Positions 1 to 10,900 of a DNA stretch of 64,000 nt are shown here, one piece after another. The notes below the pieces were generated by a model. That model did not search any database, had not been told where the DNA came from, and saw only the letters and a list, made by a program, of their open reading frames with translations. Location: assembly GCF_020010925.1 (NCBI RefSeq), contig NZ_JAGJBZ010000001.1:1550001-1614000 (forward strand), in the 5' to 3' direction. The number at the start of each line of letters is the position of its first letter. Positions within the stretch are counted from its first letter, which is position 1. The DNA comes from Streptomyces griseiscabiei (GTDB lineage: Bacteria > Actinomycetota > Actinomycetes > Streptomycetales > Streptomycetaceae). The position numbers and the translations under genes are program-made.

Positions 1-394
1 TGCCCATCATGTCGGGGCTGGCCAGCGGGTTGAGCGTCACGGTCTGGAGCAGGGCCCCGGAGATGCCGAACGCGATGCCGACGAGCAGCCCGGCGAGGGC
101 GCGCGGCAGCCGCAGTTCGCGCACGATCAGTTCGGTGCCGGGGTCGCCGGTGCCGACCAGGGCCTTCATCACGTCGGTGAGCGGCAGATGGATGTCGCCG
201 ACGGAGGTCTCCACGGCGAACGCCAGGAACGCGGCGGCGGCCAGCAGCAGACAGACGGCGAGCAGCCGGGGGCGGACGACGCCGGAGACGGGGGGCACGG
301 GGAGCCGGAAGGCGAGGCGGTCGGCCGTACGCCGTTTCGGTGTCGGGGCCGCGCCCCCCTTCGGGGGCGATTCGGGGACGAGGTCGGTGGTCAT
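1..394 (-). CDS. FecCD-family iron-siderophore ABC permease, C-terminal part cut off by window edge
   Basis: This is the N-terminal 131 codons of a second BtuCD/FecCD-type permease; the rest lies left of the window. The start is the ATG read from 394. A cytosolic N-terminus precedes a hydrophobic segment (RLLAVCLLLAAAAFLAF) and the family pattern VRELRLPRALAGLLVGIAFGISGALLQ, seen here in pieces as LRLPRALAGLLVG and NPLASPD. The family forms the membrane channel for ferric siderophore import together with a binding protein and an ATPase. It follows another FecCD permease, so the two probably form a heterodimer. Its ATG overlaps the TGA of a 97-codon ORF by four bases. The first permease is 346 residues, so about 215 residues should be missing here. 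Confidence 0.9.
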   Translation of the reverse strand, partial: MTTDLVPESPPKGGAAPTPKRRTADRLAFRLPVPPVSGVVRPRLLAVCLLLAAAAFLAFAVETSVGDIHLPLTDVMKALVGTGDPGTELIVRELRLPRALAGLLVGIAFGISGALLQTVTLNPLASPDMMG

Positions 395-684
395 CGGCTC
401 ACAGCTCCACGGATCGGGTCGTCATGGGCCACGGGCGCCAAGGTCTCGGGGATCACGGTCTCGGGGGTCATGGTTGGGCGGTGGGGCCCTGGTTGGGCGA
501 CCGCGACGCCGTCCTCCCTCGGGGCATCGGCCACGGCGCCGCTTTCGCACGGGGCGGCGGCCCGCGGGCCTGCCCTCCCCGGACGGCCGGACAGCTCCCG
601 CGCTCTCCATGGCTCGGCGGCGACGGGTCGGCACACCCGCGGCTCACCGGTCGCGGACCTGTGCCCACCCGGTCGAGAGGTCAT
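391..684 (-). CDS. possible small coupled ORF between the two FecCD permeases (97 codons, doubtful)
   Basis: An ORF of 97 codons begins one base after the TGA of the upstream permease and ends in a TGA that overlaps the ATG of the downstream permease (ATGA, 391-394). Such tight spacing at both ends is what translational coupling looks like. The predicted peptide is rich in Arg, Pro, Ala and Gly, has no membrane segment and matches no family I know. By my count about 80 % of its codons end in G or C, lower than the neighbours. It may be a real small protein, a relic, or just an open frame that lets ribosomes cross the gap. FecCD pairs are normally adjacent or overlapping, so a gap of about 290 bases is itself odd. 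Confidence 0.3.
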   Translation of the reverse strand: MTSRPGGHRSATGEPRVCRPVAAEPWRARELSGRPGRAGPRAAAPCESGAVADAPREDGVAVAQPGPHRPTMTPETVIPETLAPVAHDDPIRGAVSR

Positions 685-685
685 G

Positions 686-1726
686 TCACAGCTCCGCGAG
701 GCGTCGGCGGCGGACCAGTGCGATGAAGAAGGGGCCGCCGATGAAGGCGACGAGGATGCCGGCCTGGATCTCGGTGGGGCGGGCGATGAGGCGGCCGGCG
801 ATGTCGGCGGTCAGCAGGAGACAGGGCGCCAGGACGGCCGACAGGGGGAGCAGCCAGCGGTGGTCCGGGCCGAGTCCGGCGAGTTGGGCGAGGACGCGGG
901 CGATGTGCGGGACGACGAGGCCGACGAAGACGACGGGGCCGATGACGGCGACCGCTCCCCCGGTGAGCAGGGTGACGGCGATGACGCCCTGGACCCGGAT
1001 CAGTCCGAGCTTGAGCCCGAGGGACTTGGCCACGTCGTCGCCGAGGGCGAGGCTGTTGAGGGCCGGCGCGCAGGCCAGGGCGAGGATCGCGCCGACGGCC
1101 AGGAACGGCAGGACGCGCAGCAGGACCTCGTCGTCCTGGTTGGCGAGCGAACCCGCGCTCCAGAAGCGGTAGCGGTTGAGGGCGTCCGGGTCGGTGAGGG
1201 CGATGGCGCTGGTGAGGGAGAAGAGCAGGGAGGTCACGGCGACACCGGCCAGGGCGAGTTTGACCGGGGTGGAGCCGGATCTGCCGAGCCCGCCGAGGAC
1301 GTACACGAGGACGCTGGCGACGAACGCGCCGCCGAAGGCGAACCAGATGTACCCGTACACCGAGGAGATGCCGAGCACCCCGACCGACAGGACGACCGCG
1401 AAGGCGGCGCCCGCGCTGACGCCGAGGATGCCGGGGTCGGCGAGCGGGTTGCGGGTGAGTGCCTGCATCAGCGCGCCCGCGAGTCCGAGGGCGGCGCCGG
1501 TGGCGAGTCCGAGGGCGGTGCGGGGCAGTCGTACCGACCAGATGACGGTGTCGACACGGGGGTTGGGAGGGTTGCCGAGGAGGGTGTGCCACACCTGGTC
1601 GAGGGGGACGCCGAGCGCGCCGAACGCCATCGACAGGGCGCACAGTGTGATCAAGGCCACGCCCGAGAGCGTCAGCAGCAGTACCGCGCGGGGGCCTTTC
1701 GCCGCCCGGACCGTGGAGGTCCCCAC
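686..1726 (-). CDS. FecCD-family iron-siderophore ABC transporter permease
   Basis: Full-length 346-residue inner-membrane permease of the FecCD/BtuC type, which imports ferric siderophores. The family usually spans the membrane nine or ten times and many hydrophobic segments are visible. Family signatures include LPRTALGLATGAALGLAGALMQ in pieces (LPRTALGLATG), NPLADPGILGVSAGA and, near the C-terminus, GPVVFVGLVVPHIAR, which is the loop contacting the ATPase. The start is a GTG at 1726 preceded by GAAAG and GAAG. An iron box at 1740-1758 lies directly upstream, so the permease operon should be induced when iron is scarce. It is divergent from the NRPS gene, and a separate binding lipoprotein at 21290-22357 is the likely partner. 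Confidence 0.93.
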   Translation of the reverse strand: MGTSTVRAAKGPRAVLLLTLSGVALITLCALSMAFGALGVPLDQVWHTLLGNPPNPRVDTVIWSVRLPRTALGLATGAALGLAGALMQALTRNPLADPGILGVSAGAAFAVVLSVGVLGISSVYGYIWFAFGGAFVASVLVYVLGGLGRSGSTPVKLALAGVAVTSLLFSLTSAIALTDPDALNRYRFWSAGSLANQDDEVLLRVLPFLAVGAILALACAPALNSLALGDDVAKSLGLKLGLIRVQGVIAVTLLTGGAVAVIGPVVFVGLVVPHIARVLAQLAGLGPDHRWLLPLSAVLAPCLLLTADIAGRLIARPTEIQAGILVAFIGGPFFIALVRRRRLAEL

Positions 1727-1739
1727 GTCTTCAACTTTC

Positions 1740-1758
1740 TTTGATGAGGCTTGCCTTA
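1740..1758 (-). promoter_or_regulatory. iron box (DmdR1/IdeR-like operator) for the permease operon
   Basis: Read on the minus strand the 19 bases are TAAGGCAAGCCTCATCAAA, matching 13 of 19 positions of the actinobacterial iron-box consensus TTAGGTTAGCCTAACCTAA, with the core AGCCT intact. It ends 14 bases before the permease GTG start, where a repressor would block initiation. The match is weaker than those of the other two boxes. Confidence 0.6.
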
Positions 1759-1847
1759 ACTGTAGGGCGAGCGCCCGTTGAACTGTAGGTCTTCCTTCGC
1801 CGCCGGTGCCTGTGTTGGGACAACTCTCACTATGGGCACCCTGTGAA

Positions 1848-1866
1848 TTAGGTAACCCTTACCTTA
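1848..1866 (+). promoter_or_regulatory. iron box (DmdR1/IdeR-like operator) for the NRPS gene
   Basis: The sequence TTAGGTAACCCTTACCTTA is a 19-bp interrupted palindrome close to the IdeR/DmdR1 consensus TTAGGTTAGGCTAACCTAA. Both outer half-sites (TTAGGT and ACCTTA) are clear. It lies 57 bases upstream of the preferred NRPS start codon and implies Fe2+-dependent repression of siderophore synthesis. Confidence 0.85.
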
Positions 1867-1923
1867 GTATGTCCGCGACCCGGCTCAGAACCGGATCCCG
1901 AACTGGTGGGAAGGCTCACTGCT

Positions 1924-4900
1924 GTGTGCGGTACCGAGGAAGTCCTGGCCTATTGGCGGCGGCTGCTGACATCGCTGCCGCTCGAGATCTCACTGCCCGC
2001 CGATCGGCCCCATCCGCCGCAGCCGCTCACCGAGCGGGACACGCGCGTGCTCGCCGACGTCCCGGACGCCTCCGACGCCGAACGGCTCGCGGCGTTCGTC
2101 GCCCTGCTGCACCGCTACACCGGGGCGACGGACCTGACCGTGGGCCATGACGGGCTCCCCCTGCGGGTGTCCGTCGAGCACGAGCCGACCTTCGCCGAGC
2201 TGGTCCGCCGGGTGACACAGGCGCACGAGGAGGCGCAGACCCACCGGGTGCCGATCGGGCTCCTGGTGGAGGAGCTGAAGCCCCGGCCCGCGCGGGGCGG
2301 CGGCCTGTTCTTCAACACGGCGTTCGCCACGGCCGCGCGGCCCGTCGGTGAACTGCCCGCCCCGGTCGACGTACTGCTGGAGGTGGACGGGGGCGCGGCG
2401 CGGGCCGCCTACCACCCCGGCGTCTTCGACGGGACGACGATCGAGCGGCTGCTCGGCCACTACCGCACGCTGCTCGCCGACGGGCTGGAGCGGCCGGAGA
2501 CCCCCGTGGCCCGGCTGGAGCTGATGAGCCCGGAGGAGTACCGGCAGGTCGTCCTGGACTGGAACGACACCGGGCACTCGGTGCCGGCGGACACCTGGCC
2601 CGCGATGTTCGCCGCGCGGGTGCGGCAGCGCCCGGACGCGGTGGCGCTGGTCTTCGAGGACGAGGAACTCACCTACGCCGAGCTGGACGAGCGCGCCAAC
2701 CGCCTGGCGCACGCGCTCATCGCGCGCGGTGCCGGTCCGGAGCGGATCGTCGCCCTCGCGCTGCCGCGCTCCATCGAGCTGATCGTGGCGGAGGTGGCCG
2801 TCATGAAGGCGGGCGCCGCCTATCTGCCGATCGACCACGACTACCCGGCGGACCGCATCGCGTACATGCTGGGCGACGCGCGGCCGGTCTGCATGGTGAC
2901 CACCGGCGAGACCGCCCGGGACCTGCCCGACCCGGACGGGGGCCTGACGGTTCTGGAGCTGGACTCCCCCGCCACGGCCGCCGAGTTGGCGGAGCTGCCG
3001 GTCCACGACCCCACCGAGGCGGACCGCGGCGGTCCGCTCACCGTGCTGAACGCCGCCTATGTGATCTACACCTCGGGTTCGACGGGCCGCCCCAAGGGTG
3101 TCGCCCTCGCGCACGGCGGTGTGGCGAAGCTGGTGGCCACCCAGAGCGAACGGTTCGGCATCGGCCCGCACAGCCGGGTGCTGCAGTTCGCCTCGCCCAG
3201 CTTCGACGTCGCCTTCTGGGACCTGTGCCTCGGCCTGCTGTCCGGCGGCCGGCTCGTCGTCGTCCCGGCGGAGCTGCGGGTACCGGGCGCGCCGCTGGCC
3301 GACTACGCGAACGCGCACGGCATCACCTTCATGATCCTGCCGCCCGCGCTGCTCGCCGCCATGCCCGAGGACGTGCAGCTGCCGCCCACGGCAACGCTGT
3401 TGGCGGGCACCGAGCGGGTCTCCCCCGAACTGGTCGGGCGGTACGCGCGCGGGCGGATGATGTTCAACGCGTACGGCCCGACCGAGGCCACCACCAACTC
3501 CACGCTCGGCCTGTGCGATCCGGACATCCCGGCCGGGGCGATCGTGCCCATCGGGGTGCCCGACCCGGGGACCCGGGCGTACGTCCTGGACGCGTTCCTG
3601 CGGCCGGTGCCCGCCGGGGTCACGGGTGAGCTGTACCTCGGGGGCGCGGGTCTGGCCCGCGGCTATCTCGGGCGGCCCGACCTGACCGCCGAGCGGTTCG
3701 TCGCCGACCCGTTCGGGGAGCCCGGTGAGCGGCTCTACCGCACGGGTGACCTGGTCCGCTGGCGGGCCGACGGGCGGCTGGAGTTCCTCGGGCGCGCCGA
3801 CGCCCAGGTCAAGATCCGCGGCTTCCGGATCGAGCCGGGCGAGATCGAGTCGGTGCTGCGCGGCCACCCGGCCGTCGACCAGGTCACCGTGGTCGTCCGC
3901 GAGGACCGGCCCGGCGACCGCCGGCTCGCCGCCTATGTCGTCCCCGCCCTCGACGCGCCGCGCGACGCGGACCCGGACGACCGGGTCGAGGAGTGGAAGG
4001 AACTGCACGAACTCCTCTACGGCGCGGCCGGTTCCGAGGACACCGGCGACACCCGTGACACCGTCGGCGCCGAAGACACCACGACCGCCCGTGACGGCTC
4101 CGGCTTCCGCGAGAACTTCGCGGGCTGGAACAGCATGTACGACGGCACGCCGATCCCCGTCGAGGAGATGCGCGAGTGGCGGGCCGCGACCGTCGAGCGC
4201 ATCCGTGAACTCGGCACCGGGCAGAAGGTGCTGGAGATCGGTGTCGGCAGCGGGCTGATCCTGTCCCGGATCGCGCCCGGCTGCGAGGCGTACTGGGGCA
4301 CCGACCTCTCGCCGGCGGCCGTCACCGCGCTGCGCGCACAGGTCGACGCCGATCCGGAGCTGGCCGCCAAGGTCGAGCTGCGGGCCCAGCCCGCCCATGA
4401 CACCGGCGGGCTGCCCGCCGGGTACTTCGACACGGTCGTCATCAACTCGGTCGCCCAGTACTTCCCCAGCGGGGAGTACCTCGTCGACGTGGTGCGCCAG
4501 GTGTCGGGACTGCTGGCCCCCGGCGGCCGGATCTTCATCGGCGACGTCCGCAATCTGCGGCTGCTGCGCACGCTGCGCGCGGCCGTGGAGACCCGGCGGG
4601 CCACCGGTGACGGGGGCGACGACGCGGACAAGAGCGCGCTGCGGTCGGCCGTGGAGCGGTCGGTGCGCTGGGAGGGCGAACTCCTCCTCGACCCGGACTT
4701 CTTCGCCGCCCTCGACGGCTTCGACGCGGAGATCCGGATCAAGCGGGCCACGCACCACAACGAACTGAGCCGCTACCGGTACGACGTCGTCCTGCGCCCG
4801 GGAGCCCCGGTGACGGCCCGGGAGCTGCCGGACGTCGACTGGGCGGCTCTCGGCGGCCTCGGCGGACTGGCCGGGCTGCTGGCCGGGCGGCCGGAGGGGC

Positions 4901-7900
4901 TCCGCGTCACCGGTGTGCCCAACGCGCGCCTCGCGGACGACCTGGCGGATCTGCGGCGGCTGGAGGGCAGCAGCCGGGAGGCGGCGTCCGGCGCCGACCC
5001 CGAGGACCTGTACGCGCTGGCGGCCGAGCACGGTTACCGGGCGGCGCTCACCTGGAACGGCCACGCCGACGACGGCGCGTTCGACGCCGTCCTCGTCCTC
5101 GACGGCGCCTTCGGTCCCCTCTACCGGACGGCCGGCGCCTACCCGCACGCCAACCGGCCGGCGCCCTTCCGCGATGTGACCGCGCTGATGCGGACCCTGC
5201 GCGCGCACGCCGCCGAGTGGCTGCCCGACTACATGGTGCCCTCGGCGTTCGTCCCGCTGCACGCCCTGCCGGTCACTCCCAGCGGCAAGATCGACGCACG
5301 GGCGCTGCCCGCCCCCGACTACGCGACCATGAGTTCCGGCCGCGCCCCGCGCACCCCCCGCGAACGGCTGCTGTGCTCGCTGTTCGCCCAGGTGCTGGGG
5401 CTGGACTCCGTGACGGCCGAGGACGACTTCCTCGCGCTCGGCGGCGACAGCATCAGCGCCATCCAACTCCTCATCCGGGCCCGGGAGTCGGGCCTCAGGC
5501 TGACCACCCGTGAGGTGTTCCGGCACCGTACCGTCGAGGCGCTGGCACAGGCCGCCGTCGAGCGGGTCGACGTCCGCACCGCCGACGCGCCGCTGGTGGA
5601 GGTCGACGAGGCCGAACTCGCCGAGATCCAGGGCGCGCACCCGCTGCGGGTCGAGGAACTGCTGCCGCTGACCCCGCTCCAGCAGGGCTTCTTCTTCCAC
5701 GCCCTCACCGGCGGCGACGGGGACACCTATGTCGTCCAGCAGGTGCTGGACCTGGCCGGGCCGGTGGACGGCGAGGTGCTGCGGCGGGCCGCGCAGGGCC
5801 TCCTGGACCGACACGCGCCGCTGCGGGCCGCGTTCCGGCAGCGCGCGGACGGCACCCCCGTACAGATCGTCACGCGGGACGCCGCGCTGCCGTGGCGAGA
5901 GGTCGATCTCTCGTCGCAGGACAGCGAGGTCCGGGAGTCGCTGGGCGACGCGGTGGCCGCCGACGAGCGTGCCCGCGGCTTCGACCTGGCCGCGCCGCCG
6001 CTGCTGCGCTGCGCCCTGATCCGGCTGGGCGGCGAGCGCAGCCGTCTCGTCCTGACGTTCCATCACATCGTGGCGGACGGCTGGTCGTTGCCGGTGCTGC
6101 ACCGCGAACTCATGGCGTTCTACGGCTCCGACGCGCCCGCCCTTCCCGAAGTCGCCCCCTACCGGGGCTTCCTGCGACGCCTCGCCGAGCAGGACCGGGA
6201 CGCGGCCCGCGACGCCTGGCTGGACGCGCTCGCCGGGCTGGACGAACCGACGCGGCTGGTCGGCGACCCGGCCGACACGGCACCCGTGCGCCCGGAGCAC
6301 GTCCGGCTGGAGCTGTCCGAGCGGACCACGGCACGGCTCGCCGAGCGGGCCCGTGAGCACGGGATCACCCTCGGCACGGTCGTCCAGGGCGCCTGGGGTC
6401 TGCTGCTCGGCAGGCTGACCGGCCGGGACGACGTCGTCTTCGGCACCACGGTCTCCGGGCGCGACGGCGAGGTCGAGGGCATCGCCTCCATGGTGGGCCT
6501 GTTCATCAACACCCTGCCGACCCGCTTCCGTTGGACCCCGCGCGAGTCCCTGGGCACCCTGCTCGTCCGGCTCCAGGAGGAGCAGGCCCGGCTGCTGGAC
6601 CACCAGCACCTGGGCCTCGCCGAGATCCAGCGGCTCACCGGGCACGCGGGTTCCGGCGAACTCTTCGACACCCTCGTGGTGTTCGAGAACTACCCCGCCG
6701 AGACGGACCTCCGGGACGCCTCCGGGACCGTCCGGATCACCGGCGACGCCTTCCACGACGCCGTGCACTATCCCCTGGCCCTCGTCGTCAAGCCCGGCCG
6801 ACGGCTCGACCTGCGGCTCAAGCACCACGCGGAGCGCCTCGACGGCGACACCGTCCGCGCGCTGGGCGACCGGCTCGTCCGCGTCCTGGAGGCCATCGCC
6901 GAGGCACCGGACCGCACGGCGGCCACCCTCGACCTGCTCTCCCCCGACGAGGCACTGAACGCCCACCCCTCCGGCGAGGAACGTCGCGTCGCGGAGACCA
7001 CGCTCGCGGCCGGCTTCGCCGCGCAGGTCGCCCGGACCCCGGACGCGACGGCCGTCGTCTTCGGGGGCGAGCGGCTGAGCTACGCCGAACTCGACGCCCG
7101 TGCCGAGGAGTTGGCCGTACGGCTGCGCGGCCGGGGCGCCCGCCCGGGGACGTTCGTGGCGGTCGCCGTGCCGCGTTCGGCGGAGCTGATGGTGGCGCTG
7201 CTGGGCGTCCTGAAGTCGGGCGCCGCGTATCTGCCGGTGGACCTGGACTACCCGGCGGACCGGGTGGCGCACATGCTCGCCGACTCGGGCGCTACGACGG
7301 TGGTCACCCTGGCGGAGACGGCCGGCCGACTGCCCGAGTTCCAGCCCCAGCCCCAATCCCAACCCTCCGAGCGGAACGTTTCCGCAGTGCCCTCGGCGCT
7401 GCTGCTGGACGCCCCGGAGGACGAGCCGGCCGCCGGCACCGACATCACCGCCACCCCCGTCCCCGCCCGCCCCGACGACCCCGCCTACCTCATCTACACC
7501 TCCGGCTCCACCGGCCTCCCCAAGGGTGTCGTCGTCACCCACCGCGCCATCGTGAACCGGCTGGCCTGGACGCAGGGCGAGTACGGGCTCGGCGCGGACG
7601 ACCGGGTGCTGCAGAAGACGCCGTCGAGCTTCGACGTGTCCGTGTGGGAGTTCTTCTGGCCGCTCCTCGAAGGCGCGACCGTGGTGCTGGCCCGCCCGGA
7701 CGGCCACCGCGACCCCGCCTACCTCGCCGGACTCGTCCGCGAGGAGGCCGTCACGACCATGCACTTCGTGCCGTCGATGCTGGAGGCGTTCCTCAGCCAC
7801 GACGAGGTCACCGGCGACCCCGCCTGGTCGGCGTCGCTGCGCCGGGTGCTGAGCAGCGGTGAGGCGCTGCCGGTCAGCGCCGCGAGCCGCTGGCACGCGC

Positions 7901-10900
7901 TGACGGGCGTACCGCTGCACAACCTGTACGGTCCGACCGAGGCGGCCGTCGACGTCACGTACCACCCGTACGCCTCCGACGAGGAGCAGGCGCCCGGCGC
8001 GTCCGTGCCCATCGGGCGTCCCGTGTGGAACACCGGGCTCCGGGTGCTGGACGCCTGTCTGCGGCCCGTCCCCGACGGTGTCCCCGGTGAGCTGTATCTG
8101 ACCGGTGTGCAGTTGGCCCGTGGCTACCACGCCCGTCCGGCGCTGACCGCCGAGCGGTTCACCGCCGACCCGTACGGCCCGCCCGGCACCCGGATGTACC
8201 GCACCGGTGACCTGGTCAGACGGCGCCCGGACGGCGTGATCGAGTATCTGGGCCGCACCGACCGGCAGGTCAAGCTGCGCGGCAACCGGATCGAACTCGG
8301 TGAGATCGAGGCCGCGTTGGTCCGGCTGCCGCAGGTCGCGCAGGCCGCCGTGACGGTGCGGGACGACGCGCTCGTCGCCTACGTCGTGCCCGCCTCAGGG
8401 GCCGCCGAGGTGGGCGACCTCCGTGAGGCCGTCACCGAGGCGCTGCCCGCCCCCATGGTGCCGAGCGCCTGGGTGGTCCTCGAAGCGCTGCCCCTCACCC
8501 CGAGCGGCAAGCTGGACCGGGCCGCGCTGCCCGCCCCTCAGGCCGTACGCGGGACCGTCACCCGCGCCCCGGGCAGCCCCCGGGAACAGGTGCTCGTCGA
8601 GATCTTCGCGGCGGTGCTGAAGCTCCCCGAGGTCGGGGTCGACGACGACTTCTTCCTGCTGGGCGGTGACAGCATCAGCTCGATCGCCGTGTCCAGCCGG
8701 GCCCGTCGCGCGGGTCTGGCGATCGGTCCGCGCGAGGTGTTCGAGCACCGCACCCCGGCGGCGCTCGCGGCGGCGGCCACGCTCGACGAGACGGCTCCGG
8801 GGGACACCCCTGCCGTGTCGGCGTTCGCGCTGACGGAGGAGGAGCGGGAGCGGGTCGAGCGGCTCGCCCCGGGCCGGATCGAGGACGTGTGGCCCCTCGC
8901 CCCGCTCCAGGAGGGCCTGTTCTTCCACTCGAACTTCGACGACAGCTCCCTCGACGTCTACACGGTCCACGAGTCCTTCGACTTCGCCGAACGCGTCGAC
9001 GCCGAGCGGCTGTCGGCGGCCATGCGCACCCTGCTGGCCCGCAACCCCAGCCTGCGGGCCGGGTTCACCAGTGAGGGGCTGCGCCAGCCGGTGCAGTTCA
9101 TCGTGCGGGACGCCGGGATCCCGCTGACCGAGGTGGATCTGGCGGGGCTCACGGCGGCCGAACAGGACGTCCGGATGCGGGAGTTGCTGGAGGAGTCCCG
9201 GTCCCGGCGCTTCGACCTCACCCGCCCGCTGCTCTTCCGGATGCTGCTGGTCCGGCTCGGTGAGGAGCGCGGCGACCGGCTGATCGTCGGCCGTCATCTG
9301 ATCCTGTGGGACGGCTGGTCGGCCTGGCTGTTCCTGGACCAGCTGTTCGCGCTGTACGAGAGCGGCGGCGACCCGGCGGGACTGGACCGACCAGGTTCGT
9401 ACCGCGACTATCTGACCTGGCTGGAGCGGCAGGACGACACCGAGGCCACCCGCGCCTGGCGTGCCGCGCTGTCCGGCTTCGAGGAGCCCACCCTGCTGGT
9501 GCCGGCCGCCTCCGAGCGGGGCCAGGAGCCGGTGATCCCGGAGCAGCTGGACGCCGTACTGGACGCGCCGGTCGCCGAGCGGCTGCGCGACACCGCCCGC
9601 GCCCACGGCCTGACCATGAACACCGTGCTCAACGCGGCCTGGGGACTGGTCCTGGCCGGGGCGACCGGGCGCACCGACATCGCGTTCGGTACGACGGTCG
9701 CCGGGCGGCCCAGCGAGGTGCCCGACGTCGAGAACGTCATCGGCATGTTCCTGAACACCGTGCCCGCGCGCATCGCCTTCGACCCGCGCGAGCCGGTCGT
9801 CGGGCTGCTGCGCCGGATCCAGGGTGAGCGTCTCGCGGTCATGCCGTTCGAGCACCTGGGCCTGGGCGTCCTCCAGGCCGAGTCGGGCCACCGACGGCTG
9901 TTCGACACCCTCTTCGTACTGCGCAACGCCGACACCGACGAACGGCTCGCCGAGCTGCGCGAGCGGCACGGCGCGACCGCCGTGGCCAACGTGGACGCCA
10001 CGCACTACCCGGCGAACCTGGTCGTCACGCCCGGCGAGACGGTCAGGGCGACCCTCGCCTACCGGCCCGATCTGCTGGACGGCGACCACGCGCGACGCCT
10101 GCTGGACCGCTTCGTGCTGCTGGTGGGCCGTCTGGTGGCCGACCCGCACGCGCCGGTCGGCTCACTGGACTCCCTGCTGCCCGCCGAGGCCGAGGCGCTC
10201 GCCGTCGAGGAGGCCGAGCGGCGGCAGCCCGTCCCGCACGAGACCGTGGCGGACATGCTGGCCGCGCAGGCCGCCCGTACCCCGGACGAGACCGCGCTCG
10301 TCTTCGGCGCGCAGACCCTGACGTACGCCGAACTCGACGCCCGCTGCGACCGCATGGCGCGGCTGCTGATCGAGCGCGGCGCCGGACCCGAGCGGGTGAT
10401 CGCCCTCGGGCTGCCCCGCTCGATCGACATGGTGGTGGCACTCTTCGCGGTGCTGCGCACGGGCTCGGCGTATCTGCCGCTGGAGCTGGACCACCCGGCC
10501 GACCGGCTGTCACTGATGCTGGCCGACGCCCGCCCGCTGCTCCTGCTCTCCACGGAGGGCGTGTCGGCGACGCTGACGGGCGACACGCCGCGTGTGCTGC
10601 TCGACGATCCGGCGGTGGCCGCCGAACTGGCGGCCCTGCCCGCCGACCCGGTGTCGGTGACCTTCAGCCTGGACCACCCGGCGTACATCATCTACACCTC
10701 GGGCTCGACCGGCCGCCCCAAGGGTGTCGTCACCCCGTACCTCGGCCTGACGAACATGCAGCTCAACCACCAGAAGGAGATCTTCGCCCCGGCGATCGCG
10801 TCGGCGGGCGGACGGCGGCTGCGGATCGCGCACACCGTGTCGTTCGCGTTCGACATGTCCTGGGAGGAGCTGCTGTGGCTCGTCGAGGGGCATGAAGTAC

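Noticed and set aside
9..1744. Two long plus-strand open frames opposite the permeases
   Set aside because: The minus strand encodes clear FecCD permeases with family motifs, while these frames are Arg/Ser- or Glu/Asp/Gly-rich shadows.
1990..8130. 2,046-codon open frame on the minus strand
   Set aside because: Same explanation: shadow of the NRPS reading frame. Its composition (Gly, Arg, Gln, Val) is typical of antisense frames in GC-rich DNA.
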